From an uncultured Erythrobacter sp. (GTDB taxonomy: Bacteria; Pseudomonadota; Alphaproteobacteria; Sphingomonadales; Sphingomonadaceae), in the NCBI RefSeq assembly GCF_947502395.1, contig NZ_CANMZM010000003.1, forward strand, positions 186,001-250,000: a DNA stretch of 64,000 nucleotides, given 5' to 3'. Of this stretch, positions 16,706-25,288 are shown one piece after another (within the stretch, counting starts at the first letter, position 1; every line of letters starts with the position of its first letter). The notes beneath the pieces were generated by a model. The model was not told the DNA's origin. It made no database searches and saw only the letters and a list, made by a program, of their open reading frames with translations. A program made the translations under genes and the position numbers.

Positions 16706-18574
16706 TCAACCGTCCGTTTCGATGAAGGAATCGAAAAAGCCCTTCACGCCGCCCACTCCGTCGCCGACGAGCATCGAGCGGTCGAGATAACGGTTGCCCT
16801 CTTCACAGCAGGTTTCGGGCAGCAAAAGGCAGCTGTGGCAAGCCGCAAGGTTCATGCTCTCCGAAAGGCTCGAAACGCCGGTCCGGCACAGGGGGTCGGA
16901 TGAGCACCAGAATGCGTCGCGCACCGCCGAGGCGAGAACAGGAATAAAGCGATCGGCCCGCCCTTGGCGCTCCAGTCCCCCGAGCGTCCCGTCGGCATCG
17001 CTGGTTGAGGTGTAGATGAGAAACCCCGCCATGCGCGGGTTTTCGCCGACATAAATGCGCTCGCGAAGCGATGCGACATCGTAACCGCATTCGAAGGACA
17101 GGCGCTTGATTACGGCGTGGGCGAGCGAGTGGACGAGGAGGAATGCCGGCGTGATCGGATCACCCACGCTCTCCTCTTCGTGAATGCGTTCGTATTCCGC
17201 AGCGCGAGCCTCTTCGACGAGGCGGGCGCGCTCGTGTATCTCAGGGTCGGCGAGCCAGGCATCTATCGCTTCGAGCTTGAGCGAGACGAAGATGCCCTCG
17301 CCGCGCACCTCGATTGCGGGAAGCCACGGCAGCGGGGCAAGCGACAAGTCGCCGAACCGGCCGCGGCCGGGTTCATCGATCGATGCGTTTTGATAAATGC
17401 GTTTGAAACCGGTCAGGGCACGCACTTCGCGCAGGCGCTCGACCCGGCCTATCCTTGCGATAAAGGGTTGCGCTTCCTCGGGCACTGGTTCCTGCTTGAC
17501 CTGAAAGTCGCTCCCTTCCGCATCGCGCTCGAGCCGGATGAACTCTTCAAAGCGCAGCGTATCAAGCGTCGTTTCCTCGTCCAGCTTGAGTCGTTCGCGG
17601 ATAACCGCCGCATATTCGTCGGCGGACATATTGTGCATCGACGCGTTGGTCACAGACAGGCTGTCGATCATCGTCTCTCGCATATCGGGGCTCAATTCGC
17701 GCAGTGCGCCCCAATAGGCATTGAGCTCCTGCTGAATCGCATCGGTCCACGGTGGGATGCTGAGCGTAGAATAGGTGACCGGGAAATAGAGATTGGAGGC
17801 CCCGCGCTGCAAGGTCCGCGGCGATGCGGTGCACGTCTCGCGGTCGTTGGTCAGCCATGGGCGGCGGCCTGAGCATTTGTGACCTTCGAGACCCTTAGAG
17901 GAAAACGCGCCCGCCATTGAGGCGGAAGCGCCGCAACCTTCGGCCGAGCAGCTCACGCGCAAGCCTTCGATGCCCGAGCCGCCCACGCTCTCCAGCCGCA
18001 GGCGGCACTGTTTGAAACCTTCGTCGCCTGCCTCGGCATCGCTGTCCGACAGACAAGCCAGGGGCTGTCCGCCGCGCATGGCCAGCCAGCGGACCCATGG
18101 GAATTCATCGATATGACCGTTTTCGCAGGCCGTCACGAAGCGCGAGGGCACTGCAAAGACCCGCCGCTCTTCACTCGAGCACCGCGCGCACCAGCGCGAC
18201 GGGTCGCCCATCTCCTTTGCCCATTTGCCCGCGAGTTTGAGCGATTTGCAGCTCGGGCACTGCAGCCACGCCGGAAACCGATAGCCGTTGAGCCATCGGT
18301 TGGGGAAAGCCGCATCGCGTCCGGCATCGTCGACCGGCGGCAGGCGGAAATGACCTTTGTTGAGGACCTTTTCGAGCCGCGCTTCGCGCAAGACATGCGG
18401 ATCGTTAAGGCCGCCCGCGATTTTGGCGGTCTGCTCCCAACGGTCGAGCGACGCAGCAATGACCGAAACCGGCCCACCGCCCTTGGTGCCTGCGCGAAAG
18501 TCGATCACAGCGCCAGGACCGTATCCGAGAACCTGCCCCCGCCTTACCTTACCCAGATGATTGTTGCGGCTCAC
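16706..18574 (-). CDS. drmB: DrmB-like DUF1998 protein (DISARM-type)
   Basis: 622 residues starting at a GTG (18574) that overlaps the DrmA stop by four bases. The opening KVRRGQVLGYGPGAVIDF is typical for DrmB. There are several Cys pairs (LQCPSCKSLKLAGKW, WCARCSSEER) and a C-terminal DUF1998 segment with SLAHAVIKRLSFECGYDVAS and a Cys cluster (ACHSCLLLPETCCEEGNRYLDR). In DISARM, DrmA and DrmB form a complex that binds and translocates along DNA, and DrmB regulates DNA entry. No helicase motifs are seen here, as expected for DrmB. Confidence 0.88.
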   Translation of the reverse strand: MSRNNHLGKVRRGQVLGYGPGAVIDFRAGTKGGGPVSVIAASLDRWEQTAKIAGGLNDPHVLREARLEKVLNKGHFRLPPVDDAGRDAAFPNRWLNGYRFPAWLQCPSCKSLKLAGKWAKEMGDPSRWCARCSSEERRVFAVPSRFVTACENGHIDEFPWVRWLAMRGGQPLACLSDSDAEAGDEGFKQCRLRLESVGGSGIEGLRVSCSAEGCGASASMAGAFSSKGLEGHKCSGRRPWLTNDRETCTASPRTLQRGASNLYFPVTYSTLSIPPWTDAIQQELNAYWGALRELSPDMRETMIDSLSVTNASMHNMSADEYAAVIRERLKLDEETTLDTLRFEEFIRLERDAEGSDFQVKQEPVPEEAQPFIARIGRVERLREVRALTGFKRIYQNASIDEPGRGRFGDLSLAPLPWLPAIEVRGEGIFVSLKLEAIDAWLADPEIHERARLVEEARAAEYERIHEEESVGDPITPAFLLVHSLAHAVIKRLSFECGYDVASLRERIYVGENPRMAGFLIYTSTSDADGTLGGLERQGRADRFIPVLASAVRDAFWCSSDPLCRTGVSSLSESMNLAACHSCLLLPETCCEEGNRYLDRSMLVGDGVGGVKGFFDSFIETDG

Positions 18575-21500
18575 ACACGTTCCTTCATGAGGAAATCCAC
18601 CCCGGGCTCGACATTGCGCACGCTGTTGGGCGTCGGCACGGCAGCCGCATCGGCTTTGCCCGTCGCGCGTCGCGCAGCTGCCTCTTCGGCGGACATCAGC
18701 AAGCTGGTCTGCAGCCTGCGGTCATCCCAATAGCTCTTGATTCGGCCGTCGCCGACCGCCTCGATCCAGGCATCGACAAAGCGCGTGAGCTCGGTCCGCG
18801 CTTGCGGCGCCTCGCCTGAATCCACGTCCTGGACACGGTCGACGATCTCTTCGACCAGCCGCATTACCTGTGCACGGTCGGCGACAGCGGCGCCGGCGCC
18901 TGTCGCATTGATAAAGTGTCTGACCAAGGCGACAAGCGGAGCGTGCAGTGCCTTGTCCCGCGCGCGAGGCGCAAACGGCGTTACGCTCGAAGGCTCAACC
19001 GAGCGGTAGAGCGCGGCATGGCGCGATGCGAATGTCTCGAAATGCGCGCGATCGCGGATCTTGTTGTTGTTGAAGAGGGTCACCACCAGGCCTGGCTCGC
19101 GGCGCCCGACGCGGCTCGTCGCCTGGATATATTCTGCCATGTATTTGGGTTGTCCGTTCACGAGCATGAGCCCGAGGCGCGGAATATCGACGCCGACGCT
19201 GAGCATGTTGCTGGCGAGCAATACATCGACCGCTTCAGGATCTGAATGCGAGAGATTGAGGCGATCAAGGATGAGAGGAATTTCCGAGGATGCCTTGCGG
19301 CTCGTCAGTTCTTCGGGATTGCCGAGCTCGCGCGCCTTCTCGCCTCTGCGCGATGCCAGCGCGTCGATCGTAATGCGAACGTCGTCTTCCATCAGCACCA
19401 GCGCACCGCCGAGAACTTTCAAGGAATTGAAATAAGCGACCAGAGTCGCGTAGGCGTCGAAGTCGGGATTGCCATGCGCCGCGGGGTCGCTTTCGGCCTG
19501 CAGAAGCGACGCAGACGCGGCCTGCAGAGCAAACTTCTCCGACCGTCCTGCCGTTGTCAATCCGACGTAGAGACGCCCGTCGTCGTCGCGCACCTTGGCA
19601 AAGCAGGAATTCGACCAATCGAGCGCGGGTGGAGGGAACTGGAACGCGCTGCGGTTGAAAACGGCGCGCACCTGTTCGTCGGCGCGACGGATCGTAGCTG
19701 TCGATCCGACGATCTTCGGCGGTCCCTTGGGCGTGCTGCAAAGCCGGTCGATCGCGGCTTCATAAAGACCGGTCAGCGAACCTAGCGGTCCTCCTATCAG
19801 ATGCAGCTCGTCCTGGATGATCAGATCCGGCGGCTCAACCGCGCCGTTCGTTCCGAACAGCGCGCCGCTTTCCGCCTTGCGCACGATCTGCGCGAACTTG
19901 TCGACCGTGCCGATGAGCAGCGAAGGCGGTTCGGCATAGAGATCATCGTCGACGGTCATTACCGGGACCGCGCCTTCGGGCCGCGCGGAACGGCAGCTTT
20001 CCGAAGGGCAGCGGCATTCGATGCGCCGGCGCGGCTTGTCGCTGCTCCACTCGAGTTCGCTGGCGCAGACAGGACATTTCGTAAGTTGCCGCGGCGTCGA
20101 TTTCGCGTCGTAGTCATGTAGCGCATCGGCGGCATCGGCGAAGCGGTTCGGCGTGCTGTCGCCGCCGACCCACAGTCCGATTGAGAACCGCTTGGCACCC
20201 AAATCTTCGCTGCCGGTCAATCGTAGGGTCTCGCAGGCGAGTATCAGAGCCGCTGCGCGCTGGAACTGCTGCACCGTCAGCGTGCGCAGCGTGTAACGCA
20301 TGATGATATTGACCCCGGCTCCCCGCGCGCCGTGGGTGGAGCGGCGATGGAACAGGACGAAGGCCGAAAGCAGAAGATAAGCCTCGGTCTTGCCGCCGCC
20401 GGTTGGGAACCAGATCAGGTCGAAAATGCCCCGATCGTCATGTCCGCGATCAGCGGCGGAAGGCAGGCACATCAGTGCAAAAGCCAGCTGGAACGGCCGC
20501 CACTCGAATTTGAACGCATTCGGGTCCGTGTCCGCAGCCGCCTGCAGGCGCTTAGCCGCCCATGCGGCCTGGATATACATTGCTCGGTTGGCGAGACGAA
20601 ACGCCGTCAGACCCTTGCCGTCATTGCGAAGGAAGGCGATACCATCGCGTATTCTTCCTGCCGCTTTCCGGCAGCGCGCAAGGTTATCGCGCGCCTGCGG
20701 CTGCAACGCCAATGGCAGCTCCGGAACCTCAATGCCCCGCGCGTCGATCCAGTTTTCGTACCCTTGCGAAAGAGCGTCGAGCGCTTCAAATAGCGCCGCA
20801 TCCTCGGCAAGAGCAAGCTCGAGGCCGTGCAGCCGGCCGAGTGAAGTGGCCGCGATCCGGTCGCGCAGCAGGGCATCGCCCGAAGCGTCCATTCCCTGCA
20901 CGACGGCTTCCGGCGTCCATGTGAGCGAGACGTTATCCGGCGCGGTTTCAGGCGACCAGGATGCCGAAGCGGTATGGCCGACAGCATATTCGGCGCAGTC
21001 GCGGTAGATCAGGTCGGCGACGCGTTCATCCTCATCGTTGCCGCGAAACGAGTTGCGTCGCGGCACGAACCGACAGCCGTCCGAGCAGCGGAAATCTGCG
21101 GCAAACTGGAAAAAGGACGCTTCTTCGCTCGCCACCAGCCCCTGGATGATCAGCGGATCGGCCGGTTCGTCTTCGGATGCGGAGCCGCGCGGCAATTCGC
21201 GATGAGCGTTGACGAACTGGATCGTGACGGTCGCATGCGCCCCGTCGCGCCGCACTCTTCGGTACATGAGCAGGCCTTCGGCGAGTTCGACATCGTCGCT
21301 GCCCGCAACAAGCGAAATCGCAACGTCGGGCAGTCTGTGTCCGGTCCGCACCCATTCGAGCCGCGGCCTTCCCTTGCCCTTGCCGTCTTCCTCGACTTTC
21401 TCTTTAGCGCTGTAGCGCGCGTAGGAAAGATCAAGCACGAGCAGCGCGTCTTCATCCGCGACCGCGACGGAAAACGACAGACCGCAGGTGGCAGGCTTGA

Positions 21501-21738
21501 ACGTGCGCAGCAGCGAAACCGCGTCGCGTTCCTCATTCTCCGCATCGCCGCCGCCGTTCTCCGCAGCGATGCTCTCATCTTCCTCTTCCGTGATTTCCGA
21601 CTGTTGCGGATAGAGGATCGCGGAGAGATAGCGGGCCGAAGGCCTTTCGTTCAGCACCTCGTCCTCGGCGCCCGGTCCGATCAGATCGGTCTTGAACCGC
21701 GACAGAAGATGCGCGCGTGCCTGAGCCGCCCCGCTCAT
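18571..21738 (-). CDS. drmA: DrmA-like superfamily 2 helicase (DISARM-type)
   Basis: 1055 residues from the ATG at 21738, which overlaps the upstream stop (ATGA); another ATG lies at 21762. The N-terminal ~430 residues lack helicase motifs and include an acidic stretch (SEITEEEDESIAAENGGG). The helicase core has Walker A FPTGGGKTEAYLLL at about 445, a Cys-rich insert (CPVCASELEWSS, CRCPSESCRSAR), the DExx box IIQDELHLIGGPLG, motif III GSTATIRRA, and a C-terminal RecA lobe ending TSRVGRREPGLVVTLFNN. This layout matches DrmA, the translocating subunit of DISARM. It is translationally coupled to both flanking genes. Confidence 0.9.
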   Translation of the reverse strand: MSGAAQARAHLLSRFKTDLIGPGAEDEVLNERPSARYLSAILYPQQSEITEEEDESIAAENGGGDAENEERDAVSLLRTFKPATCGLSFSVAVADEDALLVLDLSYARYSAKEKVEEDGKGKGRPRLEWVRTGHRLPDVAISLVAGSDDVELAEGLLMYRRVRRDGAHATVTIQFVNAHRELPRGSASEDEPADPLIIQGLVASEEASFFQFAADFRCSDGCRFVPRRNSFRGNDEDERVADLIYRDCAEYAVGHTASASWSPETAPDNVSLTWTPEAVVQGMDASGDALLRDRIAATSLGRLHGLELALAEDAALFEALDALSQGYENWIDARGIEVPELPLALQPQARDNLARCRKAAGRIRDGIAFLRNDGKGLTAFRLANRAMYIQAAWAAKRLQAAADTDPNAFKFEWRPFQLAFALMCLPSAADRGHDDRGIFDLIWFPTGGGKTEAYLLLSAFVLFHRRSTHGARGAGVNIIMRYTLRTLTVQQFQRAAALILACETLRLTGSEDLGAKRFSIGLWVGGDSTPNRFADAADALHDYDAKSTPRQLTKCPVCASELEWSSDKPRRRIECRCPSESCRSARPEGAVPVMTVDDDLYAEPPSLLIGTVDKFAQIVRKAESGALFGTNGAVEPPDLIIQDELHLIGGPLGSLTGLYEAAIDRLCSTPKGPPKIVGSTATIRRADEQVRAVFNRSAFQFPPPALDWSNSCFAKVRDDDGRLYVGLTTAGRSEKFALQAASASLLQAESDPAAHGNPDFDAYATLVAYFNSLKVLGGALVLMEDDVRITIDALASRRGEKARELGNPEELTSRKASSEIPLILDRLNLSHSDPEAVDVLLASNMLSVGVDIPRLGLMLVNGQPKYMAEYIQATSRVGRREPGLVVTLFNNNKIRDRAHFETFASRHAALYRSVEPSSVTPFAPRARDKALHAPLVALVRHFINATGAGAAVADRAQVMRLVEEIVDRVQDVDSGEAPQARTELTRFVDAWIEAVGDGRIKSYWDDRRLQTSLLMSAEEAAARRATGKADAAAVPTPNSVRNVEPGVDFLMKERV

Positions 21739-23942
21739 ACGAAGACCAGCGGTAAGCCGCATAATTGCGGGACAAGCCAGAAACCGCTCTTGGCGCCGCC
21801 CTGCTTAGCCCCGTTGAGCCGTTCGTCACCCGGTGCTGCAATCATCGAACCAAAGCCCATTAGAAAAATGTTGCGAATCTGATCATTCAAACGGCGTCCG
21901 GAGCCGTGGTACTTTTTCGAGATTTCGTAGAGATCGTTGGTTATCTGTTTGCTCAATGTTCCAAGCGGAACGCCCGTTTCGGTTTCAATGCGCCAGACCC
22001 AGGTTCCCGGTTCCAGACGCGCGCGGCACCGAAGCGGAAGATCTTCTGTCGTCGCCGTATCAAGCGAATTCGCCAATTTAAGAGGTGAATAGGCATCGAA
22101 GTCACCCTGCAGGCCCAGCTGGAATTGATATCCGTTCTTATATTTTGGCATCTTGCGGTAGCAGCGGCCGCTCTCGGTCGTGCTTGCAAACTTCATAGCA
22201 AAACCACCCTGCACAGCCAGGCTGCGCTTGGCACGGGTCGCTCCGACAAACAAAACGCGGGCTTCTTCTGAAAGATCCTTCTCGTCAGAGCCTGATCTTG
22301 CGCCCCAATTGTTGTTGATCTGGAGAAAGACATGATCCGCCTCACGTCCTTTGGATGCGTGGATTGTCCCGAGGATCGGACCGGCATGTCCGAATTCCGG
22401 TGCCATGAATTCGTCGGGCGGAGCACCAGCGAGTCTACTCCTTAGCTTGAAGAGATCGATGCGGTCACTGCGCAGCCCCGCATAGCGGCTCAAACGGTCC
22501 CATCGAGCCTCAACTGAGTTGCCTTCGATGTCCTCACCAAAGAGCAGCGCAGGAAAGCGGTCTCGAGCTTCGGCCCAACACTCGGCAAACTCGGCGCGCT
22601 CGAGTTCGCGCGTTTCTGTTTTGCCAAGCACCAACGCAAGCCATGGCAGCGCGAATCGCCCCAGACCCGACATACGCAGCCGGTGACGATGTCCGTCGCC
22701 TGCCATGAACGCTGAAGCCTGAGCTACTTCCATGCGCTTGCGGAAGAGGACAAGCGCATCATCGTAACCGTCGAGCGCATCGTGATCGAAACCCTTATCC
22801 TGCGATACAGCGGCGGATTTGACGAGATCGGTCTTGGACTCGAATGAATCCGCGTCGACATCGGCATTGCCCAAGATATCAAGCCGCAGGTCTTCGTAGA
22901 GCTTGAGCAGCGGGACCTCATCGGTGCGGTAGATCTTCTTCAGCGGTCGTTGCTGCAGATTATCGCCGAGAAGCGTTGTCAGTCCGTCTGTAAAGCGGAA
23001 GAGCTCCTCCCCTGCGGCATAGTCGTAGATTGCCTGCGCGGGGTCGTGGAATACGGTAATTCCGCAGTCTGCAGGCAGGAGTTCGATCAGCTTGAGCAGA
23101 AAGCGCGCACGGCCGCCGGTAATGTCCTGCGCCTCGTCCACGATAAGATGCTCAAGATCTCCGAAAATGTCCCGAAAATCCTCTATGCGCTCGTCAATAA
23201 GCTCTGCTGCCGAATCGATCCCGGTTTCGAAGCCGCCGAACAGCTTTTCGACTTCTTCCGGGGAGAATCCGTAGCGGATCTTCCAGGCCTGCGAGTCGAT
23301 GGTGGATATCTTAACCGCGAAGACGTTGCTGGGATCTTCCGCAAAGTCACCGATCCGTCCCTTGAGTTCAGCGATGGCCGAACGCGTAAAGCTGACCAGC
23401 CAGACGTTGGTATCGGCGACGTCCTCGTATTCGATAAGGTGGGCCACACGCGAACAAGCGACCGCAGTCTTGCCCATGCCGGGTCCCGCAGACACAAGCA
23501 TACGCGACGAGCGGTCGGCCTCGATCACGCGCAGCTGGTCCTCGTCCCATTTGATCGGCTTGTTGAGGAAGGAAACCGTGACTCCCCAAGCCTGCTGCAT
23601 TGCGCGCAGCATTCGGGCTTCACGGTCGTCCAGCTTTTCGTCAACCGATGCGATCTCGAACAGAATCGACGCGAGGCGCTCACGGTCCGCCGGGTGTTCG
23701 ACACGCAGCAGCGTCTCGGCGAAGCTTTGCATGGGGTCGCTCATGGCAGTGCCTAGTGCGTTATCAAGCAGCTCAAGCGGAATAGCGAATTCTTCGCATG
23801 CGAGCCGTGCGAGAGCGACCTCGTCGCCGTCCACTGTGCCATCGGCATGAATGATCGCTGCAAGCAGCATTGCGGCGTGTTCGGCGAGCATTCGCTCATC
23901 CGCCTTAGGCAACAGGTCGACCCCTGCTTTAATCCTGCTCAT
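21735..23942 (-). CDS. TerB-like domain fused to a UvrD/SF1 helicase
   Basis: 735 residues; first gene of the minus-strand operon. Residues about 15-135 contain two acidic helical motifs, IIHADGTVDGDEVALARLAC and IASVDEKLDDREARMLRAM, which resemble the TerB/DjlA metal-binding fold. An SF1 helicase follows, with Walker A SAGPGMGKTAVACS, Walker B LIVDEAQDITGG, motif III-like VFHDPAQAIYDYA, and motif V GTIHASKGREADHVFLQ. A polar C-terminal domain follows. A TerB-UvrD fusion is not a canonical DISARM component. It probably acts on DNA together with DrmAB (inference). It is divergent from the DUF3883 gene. Confidence 0.82.
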   Translation of the reverse strand: MSRIKAGVDLLPKADERMLAEHAAMLLAAIIHADGTVDGDEVALARLACEEFAIPLELLDNALGTAMSDPMQSFAETLLRVEHPADRERLASILFEIASVDEKLDDREARMLRAMQQAWGVTVSFLNKPIKWDEDQLRVIEADRSSRMLVSAGPGMGKTAVACSRVAHLIEYEDVADTNVWLVSFTRSAIAELKGRIGDFAEDPSNVFAVKISTIDSQAWKIRYGFSPEEVEKLFGGFETGIDSAAELIDERIEDFRDIFGDLEHLIVDEAQDITGGRARFLLKLIELLPADCGITVFHDPAQAIYDYAAGEELFRFTDGLTTLLGDNLQQRPLKKIYRTDEVPLLKLYEDLRLDILGNADVDADSFESKTDLVKSAAVSQDKGFDHDALDGYDDALVLFRKRMEVAQASAFMAGDGHRHRLRMSGLGRFALPWLALVLGKTETRELERAEFAECWAEARDRFPALLFGEDIEGNSVEARWDRLSRYAGLRSDRIDLFKLRSRLAGAPPDEFMAPEFGHAGPILGTIHASKGREADHVFLQINNNWGARSGSDEKDLSEEARVLFVGATRAKRSLAVQGGFAMKFASTTESGRCYRKMPKYKNGYQFQLGLQGDFDAYSPLKLANSLDTATTEDLPLRCRARLEPGTWVWRIETETGVPLGTLSKQITNDLYEISKKYHGSGRRLNDQIRNIFLMGFGSMIAAPGDERLNGAKQGGAKSGFWLVPQLCGLPLVFV

Positions 23943-24328
23943 GATTCCCCATTGCCCCTTCGTTGGCAGAGGTCATCCTGCCCATCTATGTAGGCGAAGT
24001 CATCAATAAACTATTGCTTTGGCACAAAGTAATAGTGCCCCGCGTGAAAAGTTATGAAAGATTCTGCGGCCGAATTGCCTGCCTGAAGTATGTAGCGGGG
24101 ATACTTTCAGAAGCGCAACTCAGAGAGTCGCACATGGCCTTAGAGCGGGTGCAAGTGAGGCCAGCGACCCCTCTTGTTCCCGCCATGGTGCTCGTGAGGT
24201 ATCGATACGAGACTTTAGCATCGTGATCATTTTTTGTCTTTGCCCTGTGTCCTCCGCACCCAGTCTGCGCTGGTTTGTAATGGACTTGCCGAATGTCGCT
24301 CCTAAAATTGCATGCGGGAGGTGCCTCT
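23943..24328. other. Divergent intergenic region of the defense module
   Basis: This 386-base spacer lies between the divergent helicase operon and the DUF3883 gene and should hold promoters for both. It includes an AT-rich stretch near 24000-24060. A short reading frame at 23963-24226 has no recognisable domain or ribosome site and is not called. No perfect inverted repeat stands out. Confidence 0.5.
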
Positions 24329-25159
24329 TTGACTGATGTATGGAACGATACAGAGATCGACTTAATCGTTGCGGACTACTTCGCGATGTTGGCGGACGAG
24401 CTTGACGGTAAGATGTTCAATAAGGCGGAGCACAATCGCGCTTTGCAGGAACTCATCTCGCGCGGCCGTGGATCGGTCGAGTTCAAACACCAGAACATCA
24501 GTGCAGTTCTGCTTGGCCTCGGGCAGCCTTGGATCGATGGCTATAAGCCCGCAGCCAACTTTCAGAATGCGCTCGTCGACGGGGTGCTTCGGTGGCTTGA
24601 TGCCAAGCCCGACTGGCTTGCTCCCGAACAACCCTCAATCAAACAATCTCGTGTAAACGAAATGCCAGCGCTTTGGATCGGGCCGCCGCCGACGCAGCGA
24701 AATGAGCCGCCGCCCATTGATTCAGAGTTCATCGCAGCCATTGGACGGAAGTACGACGTTGCCGAACGTGATGCTCGCAATCGTGCACTAGGCAAGGCGG
24801 GAGAGGAGATCGTACTACAGCACGAGCAAAACAACCTGCGGCAAGCAGGCCGCGATGACCTAGCCGATAGGGTACGATGGACGGCAGTTCAGGACGGCGA
24901 CGGCTATGGATATGATGTCGCCAGCTTCGAGCCGGATGGGCGCGAGAGGTTGATCGAGGTGAAGACGACCAATGGCTGGGAACGCACACCCTTTCATATC
25001 TCGAGGAATGAATTGGCAGTGGCGGATGCTCGCCGAGACGACTGGCATCTTGTCAGACTTTGGAATTTCGCGCGGGAGCCGAAGGCCTTCGCGATTAGGC
25101 CGCCGTTGGAGGCACATGTCGAGCTGACAGCTACCAGTTTTCTCGCTCGCCCCAATTAA
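24329..25159 (+). CDS. DUF3883 domain protein, Mrr/PD-(D/E)xK nuclease-like
   Basis: 276 residues if started at the TTG at 24329, which has GGGAGGT six bases upstream; an in-frame ATG at 24293 lacks a clear ribosome site. The N-terminal 120 residues (TDVWNDTEIDLIVADYFAML onward) resemble the helical region common in DUF3883 proteins. The C-terminal domain holds GKAGEEIVLQHE and GYGYDVASFEPDGRERLIEV followed by KTT, a D...ExK nuclease-like core. DUF3883 proteins recur in defense islands. It lies upstream of and divergent from the DISARM-like operon and just left of the inner-element boundary repeat. Confidence 0.8.
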   Translation: MTDVWNDTEIDLIVADYFAMLADELDGKMFNKAEHNRALQELISRGRGSVEFKHQNISAVLLGLGQPWIDGYKPAANFQNALVDGVLRWLDAKPDWLAPEQPSIKQSRVNEMPALWIGPPPTQRNEPPPIDSEFIAAIGRKYDVAERDARNRALGKAGEEIVLQHEQNNLRQAGRDDLADRVRWTAVQDGDGYGYDVASFEPDGRERLIEVKTTNGWERTPFHISRNELAVADARRDDWHLVRLWNFAREPKAFAIRPPLEAHVELTATSFLARPN

Positions 25160-25238
25160 AGGCTCTTGCTCACGCTCCGACTATGTAGAGGGCAAATGCT
25201 TTCCTAGTTCGATCAACCCATGAGACCGGCACCACCCG

Positions 25239-25280
25239 CGCACATTGGAACTTGACAGGCACACCGTACGCAGCGGTAGC
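25239..25280 (+). repeat. Direct repeat copy 1: left boundary candidate of the inner element
   Basis: This 42-nt sequence containing AACTTGACAG and the exact 18-mer CACACCGTACGCAGCGGT recurs in the same orientation at 40733-40772 with two substitutions and two single-base indels. It ends eight bases before the first tandem recombinase gene, as an attL would. TTGACA within it might instead serve as a -35 box, so an att function is inferred. Confidence 0.6.
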
Positions 25281-25288
25281 TGCATGGG

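Noticed and set aside
23963..24226. Possible 87-codon gene in the divergent spacer
   Set aside because: No ribosome site, no known family and unusual composition; it overlaps where promoters are needed.
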